From Candidatus Saccharibacteria bacterium (lineage in GTDB: Bacteria; Patescibacteriota; Saccharimonadia; Saccharimonadales; Saccharimonadaceae), in NCBI GenBank assembly GCA_016789455.1, contig JAEUQU010000002.1, positions 62,001-126,000 of the forward strand: a stretch of DNA of 64,000 bases. Reading direction: 5' to 3'. This document shows, piece after piece, positions 50,872 through 59,110 of this stretch. The translations under genes were made by a program, and so were the position numbers. The notes beneath the pieces were generated by a model, which did no database searches, had not been told where the DNA came from, and worked only from the letters and a program-made list of their open reading frames with translations. Each line of letters starts with the position of its first letter. Position 1 is the stretch's first letter.

Positions 50872-51459
50872 ATGACTAAACTACCAGGTGTAAAAGATCG
50901 TGAAATTCGGTCAACACTAAAAGACTGTTTGAGATTAGAGTATTGCTTTGATGAAAAAATGCAAATACTTGACGAATTTGGTATTAATTATGGCGAGGTT
51001 AGGGCTGACGTAGTTGCCGTGGGAGATGTAATGCACGGCTATGAAATAAAAAGCGATTACGATAGCTTAAATAGGTTGCCTAATCAGATAAAAGCTTACA
51101 ATGCCGTTTTTGATAAGGTTACGATTGTAACAGGTGCCTCACATATATATTCAGTCATAGAGATAGTGCCAGAATGGTGGGGAATACTGGTGGTGCGAGC
51201 GAACGACACAGGTGAAATTACGCTTCATTGCATACGAGAGGCGGAAGCCAATAAAAACTTAGATACACATGCATTGGCGAGGCTATTGTGGCGAGACGAG
51301 GCAATGCAAATACTTGAAGGCATTAATGCAGCACATGGAGTAAGGACAAAGCCGAAGAGTATATTGTGCGATAGGCTTACCGACAGTCTTGAGCAAGAAT
51401 CATTAAGACGCAAGGTTGTGGAAAAAATTCACTTTAGGTCAGCTTTGAGAGCTGGCTAG
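50872..51459 (+). CDS. sce7726-like protein with PD-(D/E)XK nuclease motif
   Basis: A 195-residue protein resembling the sce7726 family. Asp46 in VRADVVAV and Glu58-Ile-Lys60 in HGYEIKSDYDSLNRL form a PD-(D/E)XK nuclease-like site, with Gln72 in the next helix (PNQIKAYNAVF), so DNA cleavage or binding is likely. Its 3' end overlaps that of the convergent beta-family gene by 26 nt. The family is usually found beside a beta-family (sce7725) protein, as here. AT-rich relative to the chromosome. Confidence 0.75.
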   Translation: MTKLPGVKDREIRSTLKDCLRLEYCFDEKMQILDEFGINYGEVRADVVAVGDVMHGYEIKSDYDSLNRLPNQIKAYNAVFDKVTIVTGASHIYSVIEIVPEWWGILVVRANDTGEITLHCIREAEANKNLDTHALARLLWRDEAMQILEGINAAHGVRTKPKSILCDRLTDSLEQESLRRKVVEKIHFRSALRAG

Positions 51460-52558
51460 TCACTACTGCCAAGTGGTGGCTAACGCCTACTTCAATCCAT
51501 GTTGTAGCATTGCCGGTGCCGTCTGCTTTTGTAGGGTTATTATTTTTCTTTTGAATGTATATTGGAAAATACTCTCCTTTTTCTCGAATTATATAGTCCC
51601 CCCTGCTAAACTCTTCGCCATAGAAGTAATCATCGTCCATTAAAGAGTTTGCATGAGCTAGATAGTGGTCAAAACGTAGAACCTCACCTTTCATAACTAG
51701 CCACTCAAGCTCCAGGGTATATTTAAGGCTACAGGATGGGTGATGCCGTGAGGCTTCTTCGCTAAAAATTGGATGACGAATTGTATAATCACCGTATGTT
51801 GGTATGCGGATCATGCCTGGCATCTGTGTCATTGTTATCCACCCAAGCCAGTCATTTCTCTTGACTAAATTTTCCTCATCCTGCTTGCAGTGCATTAAAC
51901 TTGACGGGAAAGCCCCACTTGCCAAAACGAAAGATCGCCACTCATTCAGATGAGTGATTGACTGTATTTGCAGAGAGATTCGTCGGTATACTTTTCGAGA
52001 TGGGGTAAATTTTAGGTCAATTACTAAATCTATATCTACATAGTCCACTTTAATTTTTTCGACAAAGGCTTCCAGTTGCTTGTTGAGAAGATCAAAATCT
52101 AAAAGGTCGTTAGGCGTTAACCGTATACATATACCATTGTCATACGATTTGTGTAGCGACGACAGAAGACTTATGTAAGTAGAGGTGTCACGTATGTTGA
52201 CTACAGGAATAATGCTTAAGTCATATTCATGTGCAGCTGAAATTATCTCGTTAGTGCCAAAAGCCTTTGCATCTCCAGATGCGGCTAAACTTAGGTCTAC
52301 GAGTATAGGTTTTGAGCCCCAAAAGTTTTTTATATCCCTGACGGCCTTCGTTAAGTAACTCTCACTTGACGTGGATAGTGAAGTTCTTGAATTAAAGTCA
52401 GATGACATAGGATTTGATGATGTATCTAATTCGGGCAAGACAATCTCTATAAGAGGCAAAATGTTCTCTTTTGCATCCATGGCTAGGCTGGCAAGAGCCT
52501 TTTTCTCTCCCCCGCGCCACTTGAGAAATGGCATGTAATTTCGAGGTATTACAGGCAT
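51434..52558 (-). CDS. Beta family protein (sce7725-like)
   Basis: The N-terminus YMPFLKWRGGEKKALASLAMDAKENILPLIEIV is the signature of the phage-type Beta protein family, with a TIM-barrel-like order later (PILVDLSLAA, DLSIIPVVNI, CIRLTPNDLL, DLVIDLKF). The function is unknown; it occurs in phages and defence islands, commonly with sce7726-type proteins. It follows the HTH-peptidase gene by 5 bp and is probably in its operon. Confidence 0.8.
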   Translation of the reverse strand: MPVIPRNYMPFLKWRGGEKKALASLAMDAKENILPLIEIVLPELDTSSNPMSSDFNSRTSLSTSSESYLTKAVRDIKNFWGSKPILVDLSLAASGDAKAFGTNEIISAAHEYDLSIIPVVNIRDTSTYISLLSSLHKSYDNGICIRLTPNDLLDFDLLNKQLEAFVEKIKVDYVDIDLVIDLKFTPSRKVYRRISLQIQSITHLNEWRSFVLASGAFPSSLMHCKQDEENLVKRNDWLGWITMTQMPGMIRIPTYGDYTIRHPIFSEEASRHHPSCSLKYTLELEWLVMKGEVLRFDHYLAHANSLMDDDYFYGEEFSRGDYIIREKGEYFPIYIQKKNNNPTKADGTGNATTWIEVGVSHHLAVVTSQLSKLT

Positions 52559-52563
52559 TTATG

Positions 52564-53775
52564 TTAACCCCTGTAATAGGTTGGGAAGAAGTGGCGAACC
52601 TTAGCCTCCTCGACTACATTGCTTAAGATATGCCACTCGCCTGTTTCATATCTTATTTTGCCAGCGACGATTGCCATGTGGACGCTCAGTGTTTTGGCAA
52701 GTTTCCGAGCGGCCATAGGGGATGGCAAAAATTTTGCAGGGCTAATATCCCATATGACTGAGGGAATAAGGGCTTCGCTAGCTAGGCGATCCGCATCTTC
52801 TTCATGGGCGCTGACTTGCATTCCCTTTAGGCCATCTAGCTCATCAAAGAAAAAGTTAATATCTTCATGCTCTGAGTGCAGGGAAATATGGGCTAGTTCA
52901 TGCATCAGTGTGAACCAAAAGTTGTCTAAACGATCAAGCCTGAGGGTTAAACCGATGACAGGTGCCTTGGTGGACGTAAAGAGTACCGCGCCATCAAGAC
53001 GAGTTTTTGGTAACTCTGGTTCGATAATTACAGCAATTCCTTTCTGTCGGAGTGCATTTATTGCCAGCACGGGACTGTCTTCGCTGGTGGTGAGCTTGGC
53101 AAGCTCCCGCATGAAATCAATAGTTATGCTTCCAGGCACAAAGGGCTGCTGTATTGCTTCGGTTTCTGCACGCGCCAAAACTTGAGTGGCCCATGCAAAC
53201 AATGCCTTGCGATCGGTAGTGGGGGCAGATCTATAGCTAGACTGCCTAAGTAGTATAGGGGCAGCAACTGGTGCTTCTATGGCAGAGAAAAAGCTTGACA
53301 ATATTGTACTTGGCTCTGAATCATCTTGGACATCTGCAAAGTAATTCCGGTTTCGCATGATGGTAAACAGTTTCTTATCCCAATCTCCGAAAAAACTTTC
53401 TTGAAATGGTTGTGATTGTTTTAAAAGGGAATCAGAAGGAATCCCTAATCCTTCTGACAATGCACGAATCATAGAAACAGTAAGCTGTCGTTTTCCCGAT
53501 AGAATTTCGGACACACGGCTTTTGCTACCAATGTATGGAATGAGGTCGGCAGGACGAAGGCTGAGTTGGTCCATGCGGAATCGAATCGCTTCAATTGCGC
53601 TAGGTAGTTGTTTTGGAAAGTTCTTTTGCTCGTAAGCACTCAGTAGGGTTGAGAGAATACTTAGTCGATCACCTTCCTCGCTATCAGGTGCGGGGTCAAG
53701 TAAAAGGATTTCTTCAAGTAATGCGAGAGCTTCCTCGTAGTCCTTCTCCGTACGTATTGCTTTAATTTTACTCAT
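52564..53775 (-). CDS. HigA-type HTH antitoxin fused to ImmA/IrrE metallopeptidase
   Basis: Residues 1-60 match the N-terminal region of COG5499 HigA-type antitoxins. An HTH follows (about 74-112: LRPADLIPYIGSKSRVSEILSGKRQ). The C-terminal part is an ImmA/IrrE peptidase with HELAH (292-296) and a later EEDADRLASEALIP. Such proteins repress their operon and are removed by self- or trans-cleavage. The 5' end overlaps the HigB-like gene by 8 nt. Confidence 0.88.
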   Translation of the reverse strand: MSKIKAIRTEKDYEEALALLEEILLLDPAPDSEEGDRLSILSTLLSAYEQKNFPKQLPSAIEAIRFRMDQLSLRPADLIPYIGSKSRVSEILSGKRQLTVSMIRALSEGLGIPSDSLLKQSQPFQESFFGDWDKKLFTIMRNRNYFADVQDDSEPSTILSSFFSAIEAPVAAPILLRQSSYRSAPTTDRKALFAWATQVLARAETEAIQQPFVPGSITIDFMRELAKLTTSEDSPVLAINALRQKGIAVIIEPELPKTRLDGAVLFTSTKAPVIGLTLRLDRLDNFWFTLMHELAHISLHSEHEDINFFFDELDGLKGMQVSAHEEDADRLASEALIPSVIWDISPAKFLPSPMAARKLAKTLSVHMAIVAGKIRYETGEWHILSNVVEEAKVRHFFPTYYRG

Positions 53776-54070
53776 GACTGTATTTTCCTATATCCCATTT
53801 ATCATATTCCCTGTGAGTGCCCGCTTTAATTACTTTGACTATGCGGTTTAAGTAACTTATCAGTACCCAAATTCGATATTTATTACCACTTATGTTAAAG
53901 ACGATTTCCCTACGATTGATAATGCTTGCATGACTATAACGTTCCTTGACTCGATGGGAACTTTGCCAGTCGGCAGCTTCGACTTCAGCTTCCCAGGCAT
54001 TTATCTGGCCTACTGCATCAGGGTGTTTGCGCTTAAAGCTCGCCAGCTCTTCTTTATTATGTAAAGTCAT
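53768..54070 (-). CDS. HigB-type toxin (mRNA interferase-like)
   Basis: A 100-residue protein of the HigB_toxin type: KRKHPDAVGQINAWEAEVEAADW, YSHASIINRREIVFNISGNKYRIWVLISYLNRIVKVIKAGTHREYDKWD. Proteins of this kind cut mRNA on the ribosome. As first gene of the operon it is followed by its probable antitoxin, the usual higBA order. Confidence 0.88.
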   Translation of the reverse strand: MTLHNKEELASFKRKHPDAVGQINAWEAEVEAADWQSSHRVKERYSHASIINRREIVFNISGNKYRIWVLISYLNRIVKVIKAGTHREYDKWDIGKYSHE

Positions 54071-54301
54071 ATCCCGGTCGCTGTATTAATTGGTTCCCAT
54101 ATTGGGAACAATTGTAAGGCATGGTTTTGTTCTAGTCAAGGCCTTGTTCGGGATGAGGCTGGCGCGACCTACTATATAAAAAGCGGGTCACGATACATAA
54201 GAGGCATAGGTGAACCATTATTATGCTTATAAACTTTAAGGAACACTTCTGTCCGTGATACTCTAGTAACAAGCAACTGCCCAACATAAAAAGAGACATC
54301 C

Positions 54302-55351
54302 GTGGAAGCCCTCATCGTCATCCTCGCCATCGCCGGCGCCCTCATCAATTCCGGAGGGATGGTGCCGTATGCCCTGCAGACGATGCGCGGCCGCACCAAG
54401 CCGCGGCTGGTGACCTGGAGTGTCTGGACGGTGCTGGCGACCATCGCGGCTATCGCCTCGGGAATGACGGGCGATTTGCAGAGTTCGTTCTTTGCCGGCA
54501 TGACCGCTCTGACATGCGGCATGGTGGCGGCAGCCGGTATGCGCTATGGTGACCGCTCTGTTGAAATCATCGACTGGGTGTCAATCGTGCTGGTGGCAAT
54601 CGGGCTGGTCCTTTGGTACATCTTCAACTCGCCGGCCGTGGCGGTCATCGCGGTCATCATCATCGACCTCATCGGCTATATCCCAACCTACCGGCATGCC
54701 TGGCGCCGGCCGTTCGAAGAGACGATTTCGACATATTTTTATATCGCCATCGGCGGCATCATGGCAACCGGCGCGGCCTTGCTGGCGGGCGGTTTTTCTG
54801 TCACGGGCATCGCCTATCCGCTGTATTGCGCCATCGCAGCGGGTATCTGCGGTGGTATCATCGTGCTGCGGCGGGATGAGATGGTGCCGCCCGAGCAGCT
54901 TGCTGCCACAGAGGCGGCTCCGCAGCCCGCACTGGCGCCCAACACTACCTATGCCACGACTGGCGCCGCCTATGCCGCCCCGACGCCGCCGACCGAGCGT
55001 CCCGTCATGCAGATGGGCGCCCTGCCTGGCCCGCCGCCCGGCGTCACCCCAAAGCTCTATCAGTATGGCGGACTTTATTTCACTGCCGAACAGCTGTACG
55101 AAGCCCAGGTGCGCACCGCCTGGGCACAGTATGCCCAGCGGGCCTATGCCAACGGCTACGATCCGGTGACGCGCCAGCGTTTTGAGGTAGTACAGACCGA
55201 AGCGGCCGGGGTGCCGGTGCCGCCACCACCTGTCCGGCAGGCGCCAGTGCCGCCAGGGCCGGTGCAACAGGTGGCGCCACCGGTTGCGCCGGTGCAGGCG
55301 CCGCCTCCGCCTCCGCCGCCGATGCCTCCGGCACCGCTGTATCCGCGTTAA
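54302..55351 (+). CDS. PQ-loop-like membrane protein with Pro-rich tail
   Basis: Six to seven helices (1-210) in two halves; MVPYALQTMRGRTKPRLVTWSVWTVL and DLIGYIPTYRHAWRRPFEETISTYFYIA are PQ-loop-like elements. The last 140 residues are Ala/Pro/Gln-rich and end in a poly-Pro stretch with a YGGLYFTAEQLYEAQVRTAWAQYAQ segment between. The start is a GTG (54302). The substrate is unknown. Confidence 0.7.
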   Translation: MEALIVILAIAGALINSGGMVPYALQTMRGRTKPRLVTWSVWTVLATIAAIASGMTGDLQSSFFAGMTALTCGMVAAAGMRYGDRSVEIIDWVSIVLVAIGLVLWYIFNSPAVAVIAVIIIDLIGYIPTYRHAWRRPFEETISTYFYIAIGGIMATGAALLAGGFSVTGIAYPLYCAIAAGICGGIIVLRRDEMVPPEQLAATEAAPQPALAPNTTYATTGAAYAAPTPPTERPVMQMGALPGPPPGVTPKLYQYGGLYFTAEQLYEAQVRTAWAQYAQRAYANGYDPVTRQRFEVVQTEAAGVPVPPPPVRQAPVPPGPVQQVAPPVAPVQAPPPPPPPMPPAPLYPR

Positions 55352-55461
55352 TCATTTGACTGTAACTGCATGTAAATTTAAAGTTTAACTGTCATTTCAA
55401 ACCGCTACCCAGGGGAGCTGCAACGATGCCGGCGGGGTGCTTTCCTTATTTCTCACAACGG

Positions 55462-55543
55462 GCCCGGCCTGAAGCTTCATGCTCTGAAGACTCGGGTCGG
55501 GCTGGCACCCGCCTCCGCTCCAGGCCAGGAGGGAGGGGGTGCC
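55462..55543. repeat. Twin-hairpin element, copy 1 (downstream of 55556-56203)
   Basis: Hairpin 1: CCGGCCTGA-GCTTCA pairs with TGAAG-CTCGGGTCGG. Hairpin 2: GGCACCC pairs with GGGTGCC around a CT/GA-rich loop. The same two hairpins, with compatible base changes, follow the paralogous gene at 56341-56418. They probably end transcription of the minus-strand gene. Confidence 0.75.
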
Positions 55544-55555
55544 GGGGGGGGCTGG

Positions 55556-56203
55556 TCAGGATGTGCCGGCCAGCCTGTCGGTCGTCTGCTGCAGACCGAG
55601 CCGCCGGAAGGCCTCACGCACGTGAGGTTCGTCCGCATACGCCGGGTCGTCCTTGGCGGCGACGAGCATGGTGCCGTTCGCGGCGACGAAGTGCACCACC
55701 CGTACGGCGGAACCGTCGGTCCGGGCCCACAGGTCCACCTGGTTCAGCGCCGGTGTGCCGGGGCTGACGCTCTGCGACTCGGTCAGTGGCAGGTGGGCGT
55801 GGTCGCGCCGCATGCGCCCCAGGAATATCCACTCGTCCGTGTCCTTGCCGCCGAAGCGGGCGACGGTCGACAGCTGTTCGCGCAGGGTTGCCAGAATGAT
55901 GGCTGCTGCCAGCGGCCGGAAGTAGTCACCGGACATCGAGCGGCCACCCGCGGCCACCGTCTGGTTGATCCAGGCGACCAGTTCATCGGTGAGATGCGTG
56001 GAGTGAGCGATCAGTGCGTGCAGACGCGCCGCAGTGACGCCCATCAGCTGGACGAGCAGCTCTTGCAACAGGTCGTCACAGAAGACGCGGGCGTAGGGGA
56101 CGCTTGCCTCGCGGAAGCAGTGCCAGGCGAAGTCTTCCGGCGTGACAACCGTTTCCGGGATGTCCTTGATGACCCGGTAATTGCCGGGCGTGCCATCGGT
56201 CAT
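55556..56203 (-). CDS. Hypothetical protein, 215 aa (paralogue of 56428-57090)
   Basis: No known family. It shares with the next gene FLGRMRRDHAHLPLTESQ, NQVDLWARTDGS, EPHVREAFRRLGL and an N-terminal WHCFREASVPYARV region. The product is soluble and helical. AAGGAG 6 nt before the ATG at 56203 sets the start; the frame continues upstream without such a site. It belongs to the GC-rich SD-led class. Confidence 0.75.
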   Translation of the reverse strand: MTDGTPGNYRVIKDIPETVVTPEDFAWHCFREASVPYARVFCDDLLQELLVQLMGVTAARLHALIAHSTHLTDELVAWINQTVAAGGRSMSGDYFRPLAAAIILATLREQLSTVARFGGKDTDEWIFLGRMRRDHAHLPLTESQSVSPGTPALNQVDLWARTDGSAVRVVHFVAANGTMLVAAKDDPAYADEPHVREAFRRLGLQQTTDRLAGTS

Positions 56204-56340
56204 GGTGAACTCCTTGGTGGCGTGGGCCGCGGATGCTGTCATCCTCGGCGTCGGACACGTTCACGGCAGTACAAATACGTTTATAACACGAAAACAATCA
56301 AAAACAATTAAAAACAATGGGGAGACTGTCGTTATAAAGT

Positions 56341-56418
56341 CCGGCCTGAAGCTTCAAACTTTGAAGACTCAGGTCGGGCCGGCACCCGCTCCCGCTCCAG
56401 GCGGAGGGGAGGGGTGCC
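56341..56418. repeat. Twin-hairpin element, copy 2 (downstream of 56428-57090)
   Basis: CCGGCCTGAAGCTTCA pairs with TTGAAG-CTCAGGTCGG, then GGCACCC (56381-56387) pairs with GGGTGCC (56412-56418). Compared with copy 1 the outer arm has an A for a G (T-A instead of T-G pair), keeping the stem. Confidence 0.75.
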
Positions 56419-56427
56419 GGGACATGG

Positions 56428-57090
56428 TCAGGGCCGGGGATCACTGCGGCGGGTCCGCAGCATGTGCAGCCGCCGCAGTGCCTCGCGCACGTGCGGGTCG
56501 GCGCTGGGGCTGGCGGGTCCGCTGCATGACAGGTGGCTGGCGCGGTAGTTGGGCTCGAAGTTCACCCAGACCGAGCCGTCGGCCACGCAGCCCCAGAGGT
56601 CGACCTCCAGGAGGCGCACCGACTGACGGGTGCCGGTCAGCTGCTGGTGGCTGGTGAGCGGCAGGGCCTTGTGGTCGCGCCGGTACCGTCCCAGGAACAC
56701 CCAGGTGCTGTCGCCGTGCCCGCCGAAGAGCGGAATGCGGGCGCAGATCTGGCGCATCTCCTGGACGACCGCCGCCGCCAGCTGGTAGACGGCGTAGGCA
56801 TGCAGCGTCGGCTGCCGCCCGGCCGTGACCTGGTTGTTGGCCCAGCGGGCCAGCCGCTCCCAGAGGAGAATCGGCTGGGCGCTGAGGGCCGCGGCGAGCT
56901 GCCACTCCGGCATGGTTGTCACCTGGGCCACCACCTCGTCCAGCAGCTGGCCGTCGCCATAGGCCACGGAATTGCCGCTGGGGTTGGTGTTGGCGCAGTG
57001 CCAGGCGAGGGTGCCCACGGTCGCGATGTTGCTGGGGACGGTGGACACGACCTCGAGGCTGGTGGTGCTAGTGCTGGTGTCGACGCTCAC
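56428..57090 (-). CDS. Hypothetical protein, 220 aa (paralogue of 55556-56203)
   Basis: Conserved with the neighbour over most of its length: TWVFLGRYRRDHKALPLTSHQ, LLEVDLWGCVADGS, DPHVREALRRLHM. A Thr/Ser-rich N-terminus precedes the shared domain (WHCANTN...). The GTG start is set by AAGGAG six bases upstream. It has a classical promoter and its own twin-hairpin 3' end, so the pair are two separately transcribed copies. Confidence 0.75.
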   Translation of the reverse strand: MSVDTSTSTTSLEVVSTVPSNIATVGTLAWHCANTNPSGNSVAYGDGQLLDEVVAQVTTMPEWQLAAALSAQPILLWERLARWANNQVTAGRQPTLHAYAVYQLAAAVVQEMRQICARIPLFGGHGDSTWVFLGRYRRDHKALPLTSHQQLTGTRQSVRLLEVDLWGCVADGSVWVNFEPNYRASHLSCSGPASPSADPHVREALRRLHMLRTRRSDPRP

Positions 57091-57238
57091 GCCGATCTCC
57101 TTATCTCAATGGGCCGGGATCCTGATATCCCGGCCGGCTCGCCGTCTCCGCCGCACCAGAAGCACACTGGGCAGGGCGGGGAAGGGGGGCCGGGCGGGAG
57201 CCATGTAAAACTGCACTTGAAAGACATCAAGTTATTTA

Positions 57239-57267
57239 ATTATAGCACAAAAGACTCAAAAAGTCAA
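57239..57267 (-). promoter_or_regulatory. Promoter of 56428-57090
   Basis: TTGACT (57262-57267), 17 bp, TATAAT (57239-57244) on the minus strand, with TTTTT after the -35 and TTTTGTGC before the -10 box. The leader is nearly 150 nt. Confidence 0.75.
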
Positions 57268-57299
57268 TTACATAGCCACTGTCTGGACGGATGTTCGGC

Positions 57300-59054
57300 C
57301 TAGTCGTGCGCCTTTTCGAGAGCCAGCCGTCCCTGGCGCGGCACCATGCCACATGGCGGCAGTTTGACGTAAAAGGTGGTGCCGCGGTTCTTCTTGCTCT
57401 CAAACCAGGTTTCAGCACCGATGGTGTCGCAGATCAGCTTTATGAGGTAGAGGCCGAGGCCGGTGCCTTCGCTGTCGAAGTTGACGGCATTATCGGCGCG
57501 GTAAAAGCGGCTGAAGATGTAGGGCCGGGCGGCGGCGGGAATGCCGATGCCGTTATCGCGGACGGCCAGCACGTAGCAGCCCTTCTCGTCGCAGTTGAAG
57601 CTGACGCTGACACGCCCCTCGTCCTGGCGGGTGTAGCGGACCGCATTGGCCAAAAGGTTCTCGACGATGAGGTTGAAGACGTCGCTGTCGATCGGGATGA
57701 GCGGCAGGTCGGTATCGGGCGTGAACTCGAGCCTGACACCTTTTTCCCTGGCCAGCGGGGTCAGCTCTTTGAGATGGATCTGGATGAAACGGTTGATGTC
57801 GGTCGGCACAGGCTGCACCTTGATGCGGTCCAGTTCGACGCGCGAGATGTTGAGAATCTCGCTGACCAGATGGATCATGCGGACGCTGGCGCCGGTGATG
57901 CGGCTGACGTAAGCCTGCTGATCCGGTGTGATGGGGCCGGCAACACCGCTGGAAAGCATCTCGCTGTAAAGGCGGGTGACGGTCAGCGGCGTGCGCAACT
58001 GGTGTGAAACGAGCGACAGGAATTCGTCCTTGGCGTGCTCCAGCTGTTTCTGGGCAGTGATGTCCAGCAGGGAGCCGATGATGCGCTCCGGCTCGCCGGC
58101 CTGATCATAGAGGACGAAGGCGCGGTTGCGAACCACTACGTACTTCTTGTCGGCTTTTTGGAAGCGGAATTCAGACTGCCACTGCTGGTCGCGCCGGGTG
58201 CGGACGTTGAGAATTTCGTGGCGGATAGACGGCAGGTCATCGGGGTGGATGCGCCGTGCCCACCAGTCGAAACTGTTATCTATCTCGCCCTGGATGTAGC
58301 CGTAATCGTTGTGGATGGCCTCGTTGAACCAGATGGTACGGCTGGCCAGGTCGAGGTCGTAGACCAGGTCGTGGGTGGCCTTGGTGACGGTGCGGAAGCG
58401 CTCGTCGCTTTTCTGCAGGGCCTGCTGGGCGGCCTCGCGGTCGGTGATGTCCTGCGAGGTGCCGAGCATGCGCAGCGGCGTGCCCTCCCCGTCCCTCACT
58501 ACCTTGCCGATGCCGCGCAGGGTGCGGACCTGGCCGTCAGGGTGGATGACGCGGTGGACGAAGTTGAAGGCGGAGCCGGATTGAAAGACTTCGTAGATGG
58601 TGGATTGGATGCGTTCGCGGTCATCGGGGTGGATGAAGCCGATGAACTCGTCAAAGCTGACCTGGCGCTCCTGCGGGCGCAGGCCGTAGATGCGGTACAG
58701 CTCGTCGGACCAGGTGATGACGTTGCTGGCGACATCCCACTGCCAACTGCCCAGATGGGTGAGGGCCTGGGCCTCCTCCAGGGCTGCCGAGCGCTCGCGG
58801 GCGCGTTCCTCGAGTGTCTGGTTGAGTTCGCGTAGCTCGCTCATCTGCGTGCGGATGACCTCGACCATGTTCTGGACGCCGCGGAAGAGTTCGGTGAAAT
58901 CGTCGTCGGCATCGGGGATAGTCAGATTTTTAGAGAAGTCGCCTTCGATGGCGCTGGCCAGGACGGGACGGAGCTCGGCCAGGTGGTGCTGGACGAGCCG
59001 GGAGTAGGGCTGGCCGGGAGCATGACGGGGCGACTGTTTCTGTGGCACAGCCAT
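57300..59054 (-). CDS. Soluble histidine kinase with two PAS domains
   Basis: A charged N-terminal region (about 1-95, coiled coil LRELNQTLEERARERSAALEE), two PAS/PAC domains (about 95-205 and 215-335), HisKA with His351 (VSHQLRTP), and a HATPase domain with NAVRYTRQDEG, DNGIGIPAA and GTGLGLYLI. No membrane helix. There is no receiver next to it. TAAAAT abuts the ATG at 59054; a GTG six bases downstream would fit the leaderless spacing. Confidence 0.92.
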   Translation of the reverse strand: MAVPQKQSPRHAPGQPYSRLVQHHLAELRPVLASAIEGDFSKNLTIPDADDDFTELFRGVQNMVEVIRTQMSELRELNQTLEERARERSAALEEAQALTHLGSWQWDVASNVITWSDELYRIYGLRPQERQVSFDEFIGFIHPDDRERIQSTIYEVFQSGSAFNFVHRVIHPDGQVRTLRGIGKVVRDGEGTPLRMLGTSQDITDREAAQQALQKSDERFRTVTKATHDLVYDLDLASRTIWFNEAIHNDYGYIQGEIDNSFDWWARRIHPDDLPSIRHEILNVRTRRDQQWQSEFRFQKADKKYVVVRNRAFVLYDQAGEPERIIGSLLDITAQKQLEHAKDEFLSLVSHQLRTPLTVTRLYSEMLSSGVAGPITPDQQAYVSRITGASVRMIHLVSEILNISRVELDRIKVQPVPTDINRFIQIHLKELTPLAREKGVRLEFTPDTDLPLIPIDSDVFNLIVENLLANAVRYTRQDEGRVSVSFNCDEKGCYVLAVRDNGIGIPAAARPYIFSRFYRADNAVNFDSEGTGLGLYLIKLICDTIGAETWFESKKNRGTTFYVKLPPCGMVPRQGRLALEKAHD

Positions 59055-59110
59055 ATTTTAACACCTCACCATAAAACGGCACAAAACATAAGCGTGGTAT
59101 AATGTTCCTT

